A stretch of 64,000 nt of DNA from JANSYL01 sp963921255 (GTDB lineage: Bacteria; Pseudomonadota; Alphaproteobacteria; Rhodobacterales; Rhodobacteraceae): the NCBI GenBank assembly GCA_963921255.3, contig CAWUEW020000003.1, positions 1,674,001 through 1,738,000 of the forward strand, in the 5' to 3' direction. Both the position numbers and the translations under genes were made by a program. Shown here piece after piece: positions 33,332-42,303 of the stretch. Below the pieces are notes generated by a model. That model ran no database searches and was not told where the DNA came from. It saw only the letters and a program-made list of their open reading frames with translations. Positions within the stretch are counted from its first letter, which is position 1, and every line of letters begins with the position of its first letter.

Positions 33332-34288
33332 ATGGACACGTCCTTTGCCCGTGCTGGCCCGCTGGCACCTCTGCAGCAATCGGAGCGCTACGCCCAAGCC
33401 ATCCGTGCGATGGGGACCACGGCGCGTGCCATTTCGGGCGCCGGCGCGCCTGTCTGGATGGTGGAGCGTCGGTTCCCCTTGCTTGGACGCGCCGCACTTG
33501 TTTCGAGGGCCGACGCGGCGGCCCTCGAAACGCTCGGGGAAAACCCCAGGCGCGCGCTGGCCGTCCGCCATCTGGTCTGGAACGCAGAGGACGATCAATC
33601 GGCCCGGCGTCTTTCCGCGATGGGCTATTGGCGCGTCGCAAGACCCAGAGCGGTTGCAGAACTTGACTTGGAGCCGCCTCCAGCGCGCCTCGAAGCGGGC
33701 CTGTCGGGCAAATGGCGCAACCGCCTGCGCCACGGGGCACGACAGCGCCTGTCGATTGGCTGGTCGACTCTGCCCCTTGGTCCAGACCACTGGGTGTTCG
33801 CGGCAGACGCGGGCCAGGCCCGCCGCCTGGGCTATAGGCCGCTTCCTGCAAGCTTCGTCTGCGCCTTTGCAGGAACCGCCTGCGACGCCGCGCAGGTGTT
33901 CGTGGCGCGCCGCGGTGGGACCCCGGAGGCCGCAATGCTGTTCCTGAGGCATGGGTCCGTGGCCACCTACGCGGTCGGATGGTTGTCTGCGCGCGCACGC
34001 ACGTGGTCCGCGGGCCAGGTCCTGATGTGGGAGGCTGTGCTTTCCCTGCGGGCCGACGGCGTTCGTCGGGTCGACCTTGGGGATGCAGACCCGGTGCACG
34101 CGGCCGGACTGGCGCACTTTAAACTGGGAACCGGGGCCGTGTCCCGGCGCCTCGGGGGGACGTGGATCGACAGCGGCGCCCTACCCGGCGCCGTTGGACA
34201 GCGCCGCAGGCTCAGGCCGGTTGCCCGGCCAGTGCCCGCAACAGCCGCGCACGCGACGGCGGCACCGCCCCAATTTCCAGGCCCGTAA
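33332..34288 (+). CDS. GNAT/FemAB-like acyltransferase
   Basis: This 318-residue protein has a C-terminal GNAT-fold core like that of FemAB-type aminoacyl or acetyl transferases: EAAMLFLRHGSVATYAVGW, then SAGQVLMWEAVLSLRADGVRRVDLG and FKLGTGAV. The N-terminal part is less typical. The last 25 codons overlap the convergent olsB gene by 77 bases and the terminal residues are low in complexity, so the C-terminus may have been extended by loss of a stop. The acceptor is not predictable. Confidence 0.65.
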   Translation: MDTSFARAGPLAPLQQSERYAQAIRAMGTTARAISGAGAPVWMVERRFPLLGRAALVSRADAAALETLGENPRRALAVRHLVWNAEDDQSARRLSAMGYWRVARPRAVAELDLEPPPARLEAGLSGKWRNRLRHGARQRLSIGWSTLPLGPDHWVFAADAGQARRLGYRPLPASFVCAFAGTACDAAQVFVARRGGTPEAAMLFLRHGSVATYAVGWLSARARTWSAGQVLMWEAVLSLRADGVRRVDLGDADPVHAAGLAHFKLGTGAVSRRLGGTWIDSGALPGAVGQRRRLRPVARPVPATAAHATAAPPQFPGP

Positions 34289-34952
34289 ATACGTGCAGCG
34301 TGCCCAGATCCCGATCAATCACCGCATGGTCGCTGACCCATCCGCCCATCGTCAGATACGTGCGCAACAACGGCGGCATTTTGGCCTGCGCCCGCTTGAG
34401 ATCGGGCTTGCGCCGCAGCCGACTGGCGAACCGAAACACCGATGGCGCCTTGACCTGTGGGCGCCACTGCCGCGGGCCGAGATGCCGGTCGCGCAACAGG
34501 GCAAACGCATCGTAATAGTCGCGCGCCAACGTCCCATGAAAGGACGAACATCCAAAGATCATCTCAATCGATTTCGCGTCGAAATAGGCCGTCATCGCCC
34601 CCCAGGCGAGGCGGAGAATATCCGCATCCGTCCAATCCGGATGAATGCAAAACCGGCCCATTTCGACCATCCGCCCCTCAAAGGCGCGGAGGGCGGTCAA
34701 CCCGTAAAACTGTGCCGAATAGGACTGATCGATGGTGGTGCCATCCGACAGGAGCATCAAACGAAAGCAACACACCACCGTTCCAGTCCTGATATCCTCG
34801 ACCAGGAAATGGGTGCAATCGGCATCGAACGGGTCTTTGTCGGGAAGTGTGCCGCCGCGAAACACCAAGCTGCGAAGCCGCTGAACAGCCGACACATCCT
34901 CGTGCGTGGTCGCGACCCGCGACCGATACCGGCCTTTTTCAAGAACGGTCAT
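34212..34952 (-). CDS. olsB: L-ornithine N-alpha-acyltransferase OlsB
   Basis: OlsB transfers a 3-hydroxyacyl group from acyl carrier protein to ornithine, the first step of ornithine-lipid synthesis, a common way to replace phospholipids when phosphate is scarce. The 246-residue GNAT protein shows the family segments RLRSLVFRGGT, DADCTHFLVEDI, VEMGRFCIHPDW and FGCSSFHGTLARDYYDAFA. The second enzyme, OlsA, often lies beside olsB in relatives but is not here. The 3' end overlaps the convergent GNAT gene. Confidence 0.9.
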   Translation of the reverse strand: MTVLEKGRYRSRVATTHEDVSAVQRLRSLVFRGGTLPDKDPFDADCTHFLVEDIRTGTVVCCFRLMLLSDGTTIDQSYSAQFYGLTALRAFEGRMVEMGRFCIHPDWTDADILRLAWGAMTAYFDAKSIEMIFGCSSFHGTLARDYYDAFALLRDRHLGPRQWRPQVKAPSVFRFASRLRRKPDLKRAQAKMPPLLRTYLTMGGWVSDHAVIDRDLGTLHVFTGLEIGAVPPSRARLLRALAGQPA

Positions 34953-35035
34953 ACCGAACCACCCCGACGGACCACTTCAGCGCCCGCACACCCCTTAACG
35001 GGACCCTGTGACAGGGGCGCGACACCGATTTGCCG

Positions 35036-35512
35036 TTACTGTGAGTTGTCGAATTGGCCGATGTCAATCCGGCCGAAGTTCCGGAAGATTTGCGTGAAGA
35101 AGCCAAGGTCGCGCACCGAACTGGTCGTGACGCGCCGCGACAGCTGGACCACGCGGCCGTCTTCGAGGCCGAACCGCTCGACGTTTGACACGCGGCCCCG
35201 ACCATCAAAGGACAGCGCGACAATATCGCGTTCAATCACCTGGGGCGGCTCGTAGGCATAGTTGCGGATGCGGTACGAGGTGTAGAACCACGCCTCCTCG
35301 CGCATGACGCCGGCCGACCCCGGCGTGCCGATGGCTTCGATCACGGCGTCGCGCGACGTACCGATTTCCACCGCCGCCAACTCATCCGGGCGCGGCGTGT
35401 ACCCGTGGTTTGTGAACGTGGCAGAACACGCGGCAGTGACGGCGGCGACGCCCAAAACCAGCACACTACGCCTCAGGGCCCGCATCCAGCCAAACACCGC
35501 CAATTTGCCCAT
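35036..35512 (-). CDS. bamE: Outer membrane assembly lipoprotein BamE
   Basis: BamE is a small lipoprotein of the BAM complex that inserts beta-barrel proteins in the outer membrane. The 158-residue precursor has a signal peptide ending in a lipobox (VTAAC, lipidated cysteine near residue 29) and the SmpA/OmlA fold: VEIGTSRDAVIEAIGTPGS, then REEAWFYTSYRIRNYAYEPP and a final VVALSFDGRGRV-like strand. Starts at 35512 or at an internal ATG near 35482 are both possible. It is divergent from the DUF177 gene. Confidence 0.88.
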   Translation of the reverse strand: MGKLAVFGWMRALRRSVLVLGVAAVTAACSATFTNHGYTPRPDELAAVEIGTSRDAVIEAIGTPGSAGVMREEAWFYTSYRIRNYAYEPPQVIERDIVALSFDGRGRVSNVERFGLEDGRVVQLSRRVTTSSVRDLGFFTQIFRNFGRIDIGQFDNSQ

Positions 35513-35644
35513 GTCCGTCCTCTTGTCCGACGCCTGTCGCCCGTGCTGGTCTTGCTTGACCCATCAAAGCTTTCTATTCGCTTAGCTTACCGGGACGGCC
35601 AGAGCAAGTTAGAGGCCTCCACCCTATGGAGATAAGGAGCGCGC

Positions 35645-36205
35645 ATGTCTGGTTCTGACACGATTTCGCTGGCCCGTTTGCCGCGCGACCGCGCGACCGA
35701 GGCAACCCTTGTGCCAGAGCCGGGGGCTTTGCGCGCACTAGCAGACCGCCTTGACCTTCTGGACCTCCGCAAACTTCGGTTTGTGGCAACGCTTCAGCCG
35801 CTCGGGAAGCGCGATTGGGATCTGTCGGGGCATCTTGGGGCAACCGTTGTGCAACCTTGTGTGGCCACCCTTGCCCCGGTGACGACCCGCATCGAAACGC
35901 CCGTGGCGCGCCGCTACCTGGCCGACTTCATCGCCCCGATCGAAGAAGAAGCGGAAATGCCGGAGGACGACAGCACCGACGCCCTGCCCGAGTCGCTTGA
36001 CCTGAGCGCCGTGGCCGAGGAGGCCCTGGCGCTGGCGCTGCCGCTCTATCCGCGTGCCGCAGACGCCCCTGCAGACCCGGTGTTGGTCGGCCCGCCCGGT
36101 GTGGCCCCAATGACGGATGATGACGCAAAACCATTGGCCGGATTGGCTGCGCTGCGGGATCGTCTTGCAGCGGAAAAACCGGACGACGACACCCCAAAAG
36201 ACTGA
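35645..36205 (+). CDS. DUF177 (YceD) family protein
   Basis: This 186-residue protein of the DUF177/YceD family is linked to 23S rRNA accumulation or processing, and its gene classically sits before rpmF. Family features are KLRFVATLQPLGKRDWDLSG, VVQPCVATLAPV and the acidic VARRYLADF-EEE stretch ahead of the last third. The ATG has a GATAAGGAG ribosome site. Together with rpmF, plsX and fabH it forms the well-known cluster joining ribosome assembly with membrane lipid synthesis. Confidence 0.88.
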   Translation: MSGSDTISLARLPRDRATEATLVPEPGALRALADRLDLLDLRKLRFVATLQPLGKRDWDLSGHLGATVVQPCVATLAPVTTRIETPVARRYLADFIAPIEEEAEMPEDDSTDALPESLDLSAVAEEALALALPLYPRAADAPADPVLVGPPGVAPMTDDDAKPLAGLAALRDRLAAEKPDDDTPKD

Positions 36206-36420
36206 CCTGTCAAAAGGGGTTGCATGGCCACGGAATCAGAGTATGTTCCCGGCCTCATTCCGAACCCTGCTTTTGTGGGGCCGGAGGCGACCCGGAGGCA
36301 CCATGTTGCGCGCGCATCGCAGCGACACGAAGCCCGGCAAAACGCCGATTTGAGTAGAGAGACGAGACGACACACCGGGGCCGCGAGACGCCAAGCCCCC
36401 TTGAACTTCGAGGTTGTGAC

Positions 36421-36627
36421 ATGGCTGTCCCCCAGAACCGAGTGACGCGGTCCCGCCGCAACATGCGCCGCGCCCATGACGGGCTTGACGGTGCAAACCC
36501 GAACGAATGCCCCTCCTGCGGTGAGCTGAAGCGCCCGCATCACGTCTGCCCGTCCTGCGGCCACTACAACGATCGCGAAGTGATCGCCCAGGCCGACGAG
36601 ATTGATCTCGACGAAGACGCAGCATAA
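36421..36627 (+). CDS. rpmF: 50S ribosomal protein L32
   Basis: L32 is a small zinc-binding protein of the large ribosomal subunit. The 68-residue protein begins MAVPQNRVTRSRRNMRRAHD and has the zinc-type cysteine pairs CPSCGELKRPHHVCPSCGHY, so it is the zinc-containing form. A 215-base gap separates it from the DUF177 gene. It lies 32 bases before plsX. Confidence 0.97.
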   Translation: MAVPQNRVTRSRRNMRRAHDGLDGANPNECPSCGELKRPHHVCPSCGHYNDREVIAQADEIDLDEDAA

Positions 36628-36659
36628 GGCCGGCACGACCGGGGCGAGGCAACCCGCCT

Positions 36660-37757
36660 ATGAGTGACGGCACGGCGCTGACCAGCAAAACCATACCGGG
36701 CACCGTCCTGTCGATTGATGCGATGGGCGGTGACCTTGGGCCATCCGCCGTCGTGTCGGGCATGGCCAAATTGCTGGATAAGAACGCCGACCTCCGTTTC
36801 ATCGTCCACGGCAACCGACCCGAGCTTGAGCGCCTGATGGAACGCAAGCGCGAGTTGCTGGAGCGGTGCGAAATCCGACATTGTGACGAAGTCGTCACCA
36901 TGGATGCCAAGCCAAGCTATGTCATGCGGCATGGCAAGAGCACGTCCATGTGGTCGACCATCGAAGCAGTCCGTGCCGGCGAGGCGCAAGTCGCCGTCAG
37001 TTGCGGAAACACCGGCGCCCTGATGGCGATCTCGATGGTGCGCCTGCGCAAGATCGAGGGCGTGAACCGGCCGGCCATTGCGTGCCTCTGGCCGTCGCGG
37101 AACCCGCAAGGGTTTAACGTGATGCTGGATTGCGGCGCGGATATTCGTGCCGATGCCGAAGACCTCCTGCAATACGCATTGATGGGCGCGAGCTACGCGC
37201 GCAACGGCATGGACCTGCCCCGCCCGCGGGTGGGCCTGTTGAATGTCGGAACCGAGGATCACAAGGGCCGGGCCGAGTTGAAATATGCGGCCGAACTGAT
37301 CGAGCGGGTCAGCCATGTGGCCGATTTCGAATTTGTCGGCTTCGTGGAAGGCGGTGATCTGCCGTCGGACAAGATCGATGTCATCGTGACCGATGGCTTT
37401 ACCGGAAACGTCGCGCTCAAGACGGGCGAAGGCACGGCGCGCCTGATCCGCGAACTGCTGGAAGACGCGTTCCGGTTTTCGCCGCTGTCGCGTATCGCGG
37501 CCCTGCTGGCCTATACGTCGCTGCGCCGCCTGTCGAAACGGATTGATCCCCGTCGCGTGAATGGCGGCTTGTTTCTGGGTCTGAACGGCACTGTGGTAAA
37601 GTCCCACGGATCGGCCGACAGCACGGGGGTCGCCGCCGCGATCAAGTTGGCGGCCCGCTTGGCGGCCAGCGGCTTCAACAAGAGATTGGCGGCACGCATC
37701 GCCGATTCCGAACAGGCGGCCACCGCGGCCATGCAGGGGGAGGCAAACAACCGATGA
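36660..37757 (+). CDS. plsX: Phosphate acyltransferase PlsX
   Basis: PlsX makes acyl-phosphate from acyl-ACP, the first step of phosphatidic acid synthesis with PlsY. The 365-residue protein has the family start TVLSIDAMGGDLGPSAVVSG, the VSCGNTGALMAISMVRLRKI segment near residue 117 and VDVIVTDGFTGNVALKTGEG near 240. Its stop overlaps the fabH start by four bases. Confidence 0.96.
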   Translation: MSDGTALTSKTIPGTVLSIDAMGGDLGPSAVVSGMAKLLDKNADLRFIVHGNRPELERLMERKRELLERCEIRHCDEVVTMDAKPSYVMRHGKSTSMWSTIEAVRAGEAQVAVSCGNTGALMAISMVRLRKIEGVNRPAIACLWPSRNPQGFNVMLDCGADIRADAEDLLQYALMGASYARNGMDLPRPRVGLLNVGTEDHKGRAELKYAAELIERVSHVADFEFVGFVEGGDLPSDKIDVIVTDGFTGNVALKTGEGTARLIRELLEDAFRFSPLSRIAALLAYTSLRRLSKRIDPRRVNGGLFLGLNGTVVKSHGSADSTGVAAAIKLAARLAASGFNKRLAARIADSEQAATAAMQGEANNR

Positions 37758-38728
37758 CGATCCGAGCCGTTCCGGTGGGCATTGGGCACTATCTGCCCAA
37801 GCGTGTGGTTGAAAATGCCGAGTTTGAGGCCTCGCTGGACACGTCGGACGCTTGGATTCGCAGCCGCTCTGGCATTGAACGCCGCCATTTCGCTGCCGAA
37901 GGGGAAACGACCTCGCAGATGGCTGTCGCGGCGGCGCAATCCGCACTGACTGACGCGGGGCTGGAGGCCAGCGATATCGACGCCGTTGTCGTCGCCACCT
38001 CCACGCCAGACCTGACCTTCCCGTCTGTTGCGACCATGGTGCAATCGGGCTTGGGGATGACGGGGGGATTCGCCTTCGACGTCCAAGCCGTCTGTGCCGG
38101 ATTCGTTTTTGCTTTGGCCAATGCGAATGCTCTGGTCCTGTCCGGACAAGCAAAACGTGTGATGGTCATCGGCGCGGAAACCTTCAGCCGCATCATGGAT
38201 TGGACTGACCGCGGCACCTGTGTCCTGTTCGGCGATGGTGCGGGGGCCCTGATCCTCGAGGCACAGGAGGGGACCGGCACGCCCACCGATCGCGGCGTTC
38301 TGTCGACTGACCTGAACTCTGACGGCGCCTATCGCGATCTGCTCTATGTGGACGGCGGCGTTTCCGCGACGCAAAGCACCGGCGTTCTGCGCATGGAAGG
38401 CAAAGAGGTTTTCCGCCACGCCGTTGAAAAGCTTGCACAAACAGCGCACACAGCGTTGGACAAAGCCGGCCTCGGCGCCGACGATGTGGCGTGGATCGTG
38501 CCGCATCAGGCCAACCTGCGCATCATCACGCGTACCGCGCAAAAGATGGGCGTCAGCATGGATCGCGTGGTTGTGACGGTCCAGGATCACGGCAACACGT
38601 CGGCGGCCTCGATCCCCCTGGCATTGTCGGTGGGCGTCTCCCGCGGGCAGATCAAAAAGGGCGACCTTCTGGTGGCCGAAGCCATCGGCGGCGGGCTGGC
38701 CTGGGGCGCGGTCGTCCTGCGCTGGTGA
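37754..38728 (+). CDS. fabH: Beta-ketoacyl-ACP synthase III
   Basis: FabH starts fatty-acid chains by condensing acetyl-CoA with malonyl-ACP. The 324-residue protein has the active cysteine in AVCAGFVFALANANAL near residue 113, the catalytic histidine in WIVPHQANLRI and the asparagine in DHGNTSAASIPLAL, so the Cys-His-Asn triad is complete. It is coupled to plsX and followed by ihfA after about 100 bases. Confidence 0.97.
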   Translation: MTIRAVPVGIGHYLPKRVVENAEFEASLDTSDAWIRSRSGIERRHFAAEGETTSQMAVAAAQSALTDAGLEASDIDAVVVATSTPDLTFPSVATMVQSGLGMTGGFAFDVQAVCAGFVFALANANALVLSGQAKRVMVIGAETFSRIMDWTDRGTCVLFGDGAGALILEAQEGTGTPTDRGVLSTDLNSDGAYRDLLYVDGGVSATQSTGVLRMEGKEVFRHAVEKLAQTAHTALDKAGLGADDVAWIVPHQANLRIITRTAQKMGVSMDRVVVTVQDHGNTSAASIPLALSVGVSRGQIKKGDLLVAEAIGGGLAWGAVVLRW

Positions 38729-38834
38729 CAGCTTTTGGTTGAAGCGGCAAAGAAACGCCGCAGCCCAAGCCTTTACATTGACTTGAGAAAGCCCTTCCCG
38801 CATCCTGTTGGGCAGAACATAGGGGACGGAACAG

Positions 38835-39137
38835 ATGGCCAGCAAGACGCTTACACGGATGGATTTGTCCGAAGCGGTGTTTCGCGAAGTCGGCTTGTCG
38901 CGCAACGAAAGCGCACAGTTGGTGGAGCGTGTGCTTGAATTGATGTCAGACGCACTGGTTGCCGGGGAACAAGTGAAAATCTCGTCCTTCGGGACGTTTT
39001 CAGTGCGCTCGAAAACAGCTCGGATGGGGCGCAACCCCAAGACGGGCGAAGAGGTGCCGATTTCGCCACGCCGGGTGCTGACGTTCCGGCCATCGCACCT
39101 GATGAAAGACCGGGTCGCCGCGGGCAACAAAGGGTAA
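38835..39137 (+). CDS. ihfA: Integration host factor alpha subunit
   Basis: IhfA pairs with IhfB to make a sequence-specific DNA-bending protein used in transcription, replication and recombination. The 100-residue protein shows TLTRMDLSEAVFREVGLSRN, the VKISSFGTFSVR strand and the DNA-inserting arm GRNPKTGEEVPISPRRVLTF with the intercalating proline. It follows fabH and lies 10 bases before the MerR-type gene, the usual order in proteobacteria. Confidence 0.95.
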   Translation: MASKTLTRMDLSEAVFREVGLSRNESAQLVERVLELMSDALVAGEQVKISSFGTFSVRSKTARMGRNPKTGEEVPISPRRVLTFRPSHLMKDRVAAGNKG

Positions 39138-39147
39138 ACCTCAGGCC

Positions 39148-39813
39148 ATGTCAAAAAGCGCACAGGCGTTTCGAACCATCCGCGAAGTGGCGGACTGGCT
39201 GGATGTGGCCGCGCATGTGCTGCGCTTTTGGGAATCCAAGTTTCCGCAGATCAAACCTGTGAAGCGCGCGGGCGGCCGCCGGTATTACCGCCCTGCCGAC
39301 ATGCAATTGATCGGTGGCATCAAGGTCCTGCTGCATGATCAGGGCTACACGATCCGCGGCGTGCAGAAACTGATCCGCAATGATGGCGTTGACGCGGTCA
39401 GCGCGCTGTCACCGCCGCTCGATCAGGAAGAAGTCGAAGCAGACAGCGTCGTTCTGGAGGATGCGGTCCAGCCGGTTCCGGAGCAACCTGCGGCCGAGCC
39501 GGAATACGATCTGGCCGAAGGGATCGGGCAGCCCACCCTGCCCTTCGATGACGAGGAACCCGCCATCGCGGCGATGGCCCCCGCCACCCCGACAGAGGCA
39601 GACGCGCCGGCAGAGGTTGAGGACGCGCCAATCGCGGCCGAGACCGTGGACCTTGCGGACCAGGACACCCCGGGCGTGGCCTTGGCCATGCTGGCCGATC
39701 TGGCCAGGCAGGCGTCTGCACCGACCAGCCCCGAGGCACACGCCAAAGCGCAGAAGGCCTTGGACGATCTTCGCGATCTGGCAGCCCGCATCTCGGACAC
39801 TTTGGCCGACTGA
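39148..39813 (+). CDS. MerR-type transcriptional regulator downstream of ihfA
   Basis: This 221-residue protein has an N-terminal MerR winged helix, TIREVADWLDVAAHVLRFWE, with KRAGGRRYYRPADMQLIGGI as the wing. A long low-complexity acidic and alanine-rich region follows (residues 90-170), then a short helical end, FAKAQKALDDLRDLAARI-like. MerR genes of this type stand beside ihfA in many alphaproteobacteria, and their inducer is unknown. No metal-binding cysteines are seen. Confidence 0.9.
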   Translation: MSKSAQAFRTIREVADWLDVAAHVLRFWESKFPQIKPVKRAGGRRYYRPADMQLIGGIKVLLHDQGYTIRGVQKLIRNDGVDAVSALSPPLDQEEVEADSVVLEDAVQPVPEQPAAEPEYDLAEGIGQPTLPFDDEEPAIAAMAPATPTEADAPAEVEDAPIAAETVDLADQDTPGVALAMLADLARQASAPTSPEAHAKAQKALDDLRDLAARISDTLAD

Positions 39814-39857
39814 CGCCCCTTGCGCCCCGTTGGAAAATCACTAGAAGGGCGAGACGT

Positions 39858-39934
39858 CGGGCTATGGCGCAGCCTGGTAGCGCGTCCGTCTGGGGGACGG
39901 AAGGTCGCAGGTTCGAGTCCTGCTAGCCCGACCA
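39858..39934 (+). tRNA. tRNA-Pro (anticodon GGG)
   Basis: The 77-base cloverleaf is complete: acceptor stem CGGGCTA with TAGCCCG, anticodon stem TCCGT/ACGGA with loop CTGGGGG giving anticodon GGG, T-arm GCAGGTTCGAGTCCTGC and an encoded CCA end. It reads CCC and CCU proline codons. Confidence 0.96.
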
Positions 39935-39940
39935 ACATGA

Positions 39941-39979
39941 AAAAACCGCCCTTGCCCCTGTGGCGCGGGCGGTTTTTTC
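39941..39979 (+). terminator. Terminator after tRNA-Pro
   Basis: ACCGCCC and GGGCGGT form a stem flanked by an A-run upstream and TTTTTTC downstream, placed just after the tRNA. It can act in both directions, but the + strand is the natural one. Confidence 0.8.
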
Positions 39980-40018
39980 TTGCCAAGTTGGCGGAACGTC
40001 AGGCGGAAGGAACGTGGC

Positions 40019-41083
40019 ATGGGTGATGGAGTACTCGCGGATCGCGCAATCGAAGCGATGCTCGCCGCCGGGCAGATCACCGCCGTCCCGCCAATCGACC
40101 CGGGTCAGATTCAACCTGCCAGTCTGGACCTCCGTCTTGGCGACAAAGCCTACCGTGTGCGGGCCTCCTTCCTCGCGGGCGCCGGCAATCGCGTCTCGGA
40201 CCGTTTGGCCGAGTTTCGCATGCACGACATGGATCTGACGCCCGGCGCGGTGTTGGAAAAAGGCTGCGTTTATGTTGTGCCGCTGATGGAAGGGCTTGCG
40301 CTGCCTGCCGATGTCAGCGCGGTCGCCAACGCAAAAAGCTCGACCGGTCGGGTCGATTGCCTGACACGGGTGATCACGGACGAAGGTGTCGAGTTCGACC
40401 GCATCCCGGCCGGGTATACCGGACCCCTTTATGCCGAGATTTGTCCGCGCTCCTTTTCCGTTCTGGTCAAGCCGGGGCTGAAGCTCAATCAGATCCGGTT
40501 TCGACGCGGCCAAGCGGTGTTAAGCGACGCCGAACTGGCCGCGCGTCATGCCGAAACCCCGCTGGTCGATGGCACACCTCTGATTTCCGAGGGTCTTGGA
40601 TTCTCTGTCGATCTGACGGCAGGTCCCGGCGGGCTTGTCGGTTACCGGGCCAAACCGCATACCGGCGTCATCGACATGACGCAGGTCGGCGTCCATGACC
40701 CCGGGGATTTCTGGGAAGAAGTGATCAGCGATACCGGTCGCATCATTCTCGACCCGGGTGCCTTTTACATCTTGGTCAGTCAGGAGGCGGTGACCATCCC
40801 ACCCGACTGCGCGGCCGAGATGTCGCCTTATCTGGCCATGGTGGGCGAATTTCGGGTCCATTACGCGGGCTTCTTCGATCCCGGATTTGGCCACGGCGTG
40901 CCCGCGCGCGGCGTGTTGGAGGTGCGCTGCCACGAATCGCCCTTTGTGTTGGAACATGGCCAGGTCGTTGGGCGATTGGTCTATGAACGGATGGCAGAGG
41001 TGCCGGGTACGCTCTACGGCACGGACATCGCGTCAAATTACCAGGGCCAGGGCCTGAAGCTGTCCAAGCATTTCAAGACGTGA
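40019..41083 (+). CDS. dcd: dCTP deaminase, long two-domain form
   Basis: This enzyme deaminates dCTP to dUTP, feeding thymidylate synthesis. Short Dcd proteins have about 190 residues. This one has 354, in the long form common in alphaproteobacteria, with two tandem Dcd-like trimeric-barrel domains: GQIQPASLDLRLGDKAYRVR and ANAKSSTGRVDCLTRVITDE in the first half, AEMSPYLAMVGEFRVHYAGF with GFGHGVPARGVLEVRC in the second. The ATG at 40019 has a GGAAGGAA site. It lies directly after the tRNA terminator and converges with a methyltransferase gene. Confidence 0.92.
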   Translation: MGDGVLADRAIEAMLAAGQITAVPPIDPGQIQPASLDLRLGDKAYRVRASFLAGAGNRVSDRLAEFRMHDMDLTPGAVLEKGCVYVVPLMEGLALPADVSAVANAKSSTGRVDCLTRVITDEGVEFDRIPAGYTGPLYAEICPRSFSVLVKPGLKLNQIRFRRGQAVLSDAELAARHAETPLVDGTPLISEGLGFSVDLTAGPGGLVGYRAKPHTGVIDMTQVGVHDPGDFWEEVISDTGRIILDPGAFYILVSQEAVTIPPDCAAEMSPYLAMVGEFRVHYAGFFDPGFGHGVPARGVLEVRCHESPFVLEHGQVVGRLVYERMAEVPGTLYGTDIASNYQGQGLKLSKHFKT

Positions 41084-41100
41084 TGCATGGGCGCTCGGGC

Positions 41101-42303
41101 TCAACCGTTGCACAGCAATCCCGAGTAGAACAGCACGCCATGGGTGCAAAGCTGCGCCGACAGCGAACTCCAGATCGGTCCAAGTGACAGCCAGTCGGTA
41201 CGTGCGGCCACGGCGATCTCTTGCAATGTGCGCTTGCCGTCGATCTCGGCCAACGCGCGGGCGGCCAAGGCAGGAACCGGGACTTCGGTCTTGGCACCGT
41301 CGTGGCTGATCGGGATCACACCCTTCTTGGCGGCCGCTTGGGCAAGCCGTTTGCCGCTCACCCCCTTCAGATGCGGGATCAGATTTGGCCCGGGGCTGGC
41401 CATTTCGGCCGCGCTGCCGGTTTTCGCGGCGTACAGGATGTGGGTCCGAATGGTGCCCCGCAGCGCTTCGGCCAGATCCATCTTTTCCCGCTCGTCCAAC
41501 CCGTGCACCAGCGCAGGATCGCCCAGGATCGGGAGGGGATCGTAGACATGTGCCTGGGGGCTGCCCGTCATGCGAAGCCCCGCCCGATCAAGGCAGGCCA
41601 GCAATTCACTGATGCGGTAGGCCCGATCCTGACTGTGGAGCAGCAGGTCATAGAACCCGGCATCGCTTTGGCGGTGGTCACTCAGGTTTGGGTTGGTCTT
41701 GAACGGATGACCGTCAGGGATGCGATCAAAAATGGCCTTGGCCTTGCGCAGGCGCTCGCGCGGGCTGCCGTGCAGGGTGGCCCCGAAGGCCTCTTGCAAC
41801 GGGTAGACACCGGACCGACCGAAGGGCGCATAGACCATCACGCCCATCCCGCCGTCCGGGGCCAGCGCTTTGGCCAGGGCGTCGAACCCTTCCTGCGGGT
41901 CTGGCAGGTGATGGAGCACGCCGCAGCAGTCGATGTAGTCGAACGGTCCCAAATCCGGCGCGCTCAGAAGCGACTGCGTCAGGAAGGTGATCCCTCCCAG
42001 ATTGCGGGCCGCGGCCCGTGCCTCGGCCACCTCCCGCGCGCTCGTGGACAAGTCCAGATACACGATCTCGTAGGGGCGTTTCGCAGCGGTCAGCACTTGC
42101 GCCAACTGGATCAAACCATCGCCGGTGCCGCCACCCGCCACCAAAGCCCGGAACGGTTTGGACCAATCCCGTTTGCCGCCAAACAGGTAGTGGTCAATCT
42201 CGAACGGGTGGGACGGAGATCCCGTGATCAGGCGTTTCTTTTCGTCTTTCGGGTCGCGCTCCGGATAGGGGTAGGCCTCATACTGGTCGGTCACACGGCT
42301 CAT
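41101..42303 (-). CDS. Class I SAM-dependent methyltransferase with C-terminal extension
   Basis: The 400-residue protein starts with QYEAYPYPERDPKDE, common in a group of uncharacterised methyltransferases. The SAM motif FRALVAGGGTGDGLIQLAQ is near residue 50, IVYLDLSTSAREVAEARA after it, and FDYIDCCGVLHHLPDPQEG near 125. A C-terminal region of about 150 residues ends in a helical part that resembles a wHTH-type tail (RTLQEIAVAARTDWLSLGPI). Its start overlaps the DUF3445 stop (ATGA), so these two genes form a coupled pair. The substrate is unknown. Confidence 0.8.
   Translation of the reverse strand: MSRVTDQYEAYPYPERDPKDEKKRLITGSPSHPFEIDHYLFGGKRDWSKPFRALVAGGGTGDGLIQLAQVLTAAKRPYEIVYLDLSTSAREVAEARAAARNLGGITFLTQSLLSAPDLGPFDYIDCCGVLHHLPDPQEGFDALAKALAPDGGMGVMVYAPFGRSGVYPLQEAFGATLHGSPRERLRKAKAIFDRIPDGHPFKTNPNLSDHRQSDAGFYDLLLHSQDRAYRISELLACLDRAGLRMTGSPQAHVYDPLPILGDPALVHGLDEREKMDLAEALRGTIRTHILYAAKTGSAAEMASPGPNLIPHLKGVSGKRLAQAAAKKGVIPISHDGAKTEVPVPALAARALAEIDGKRTLQEIAVAARTDWLSLGPIWSSLSAQLCTHGVLFYSGLLCNG

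Noticed and set aside
36564..38153. Long minus-strand frames over plsX and fabH
   Set aside because: Antisense to two clear enzymes with complete catalytic residues. The composition is typical of high-GC shadows.
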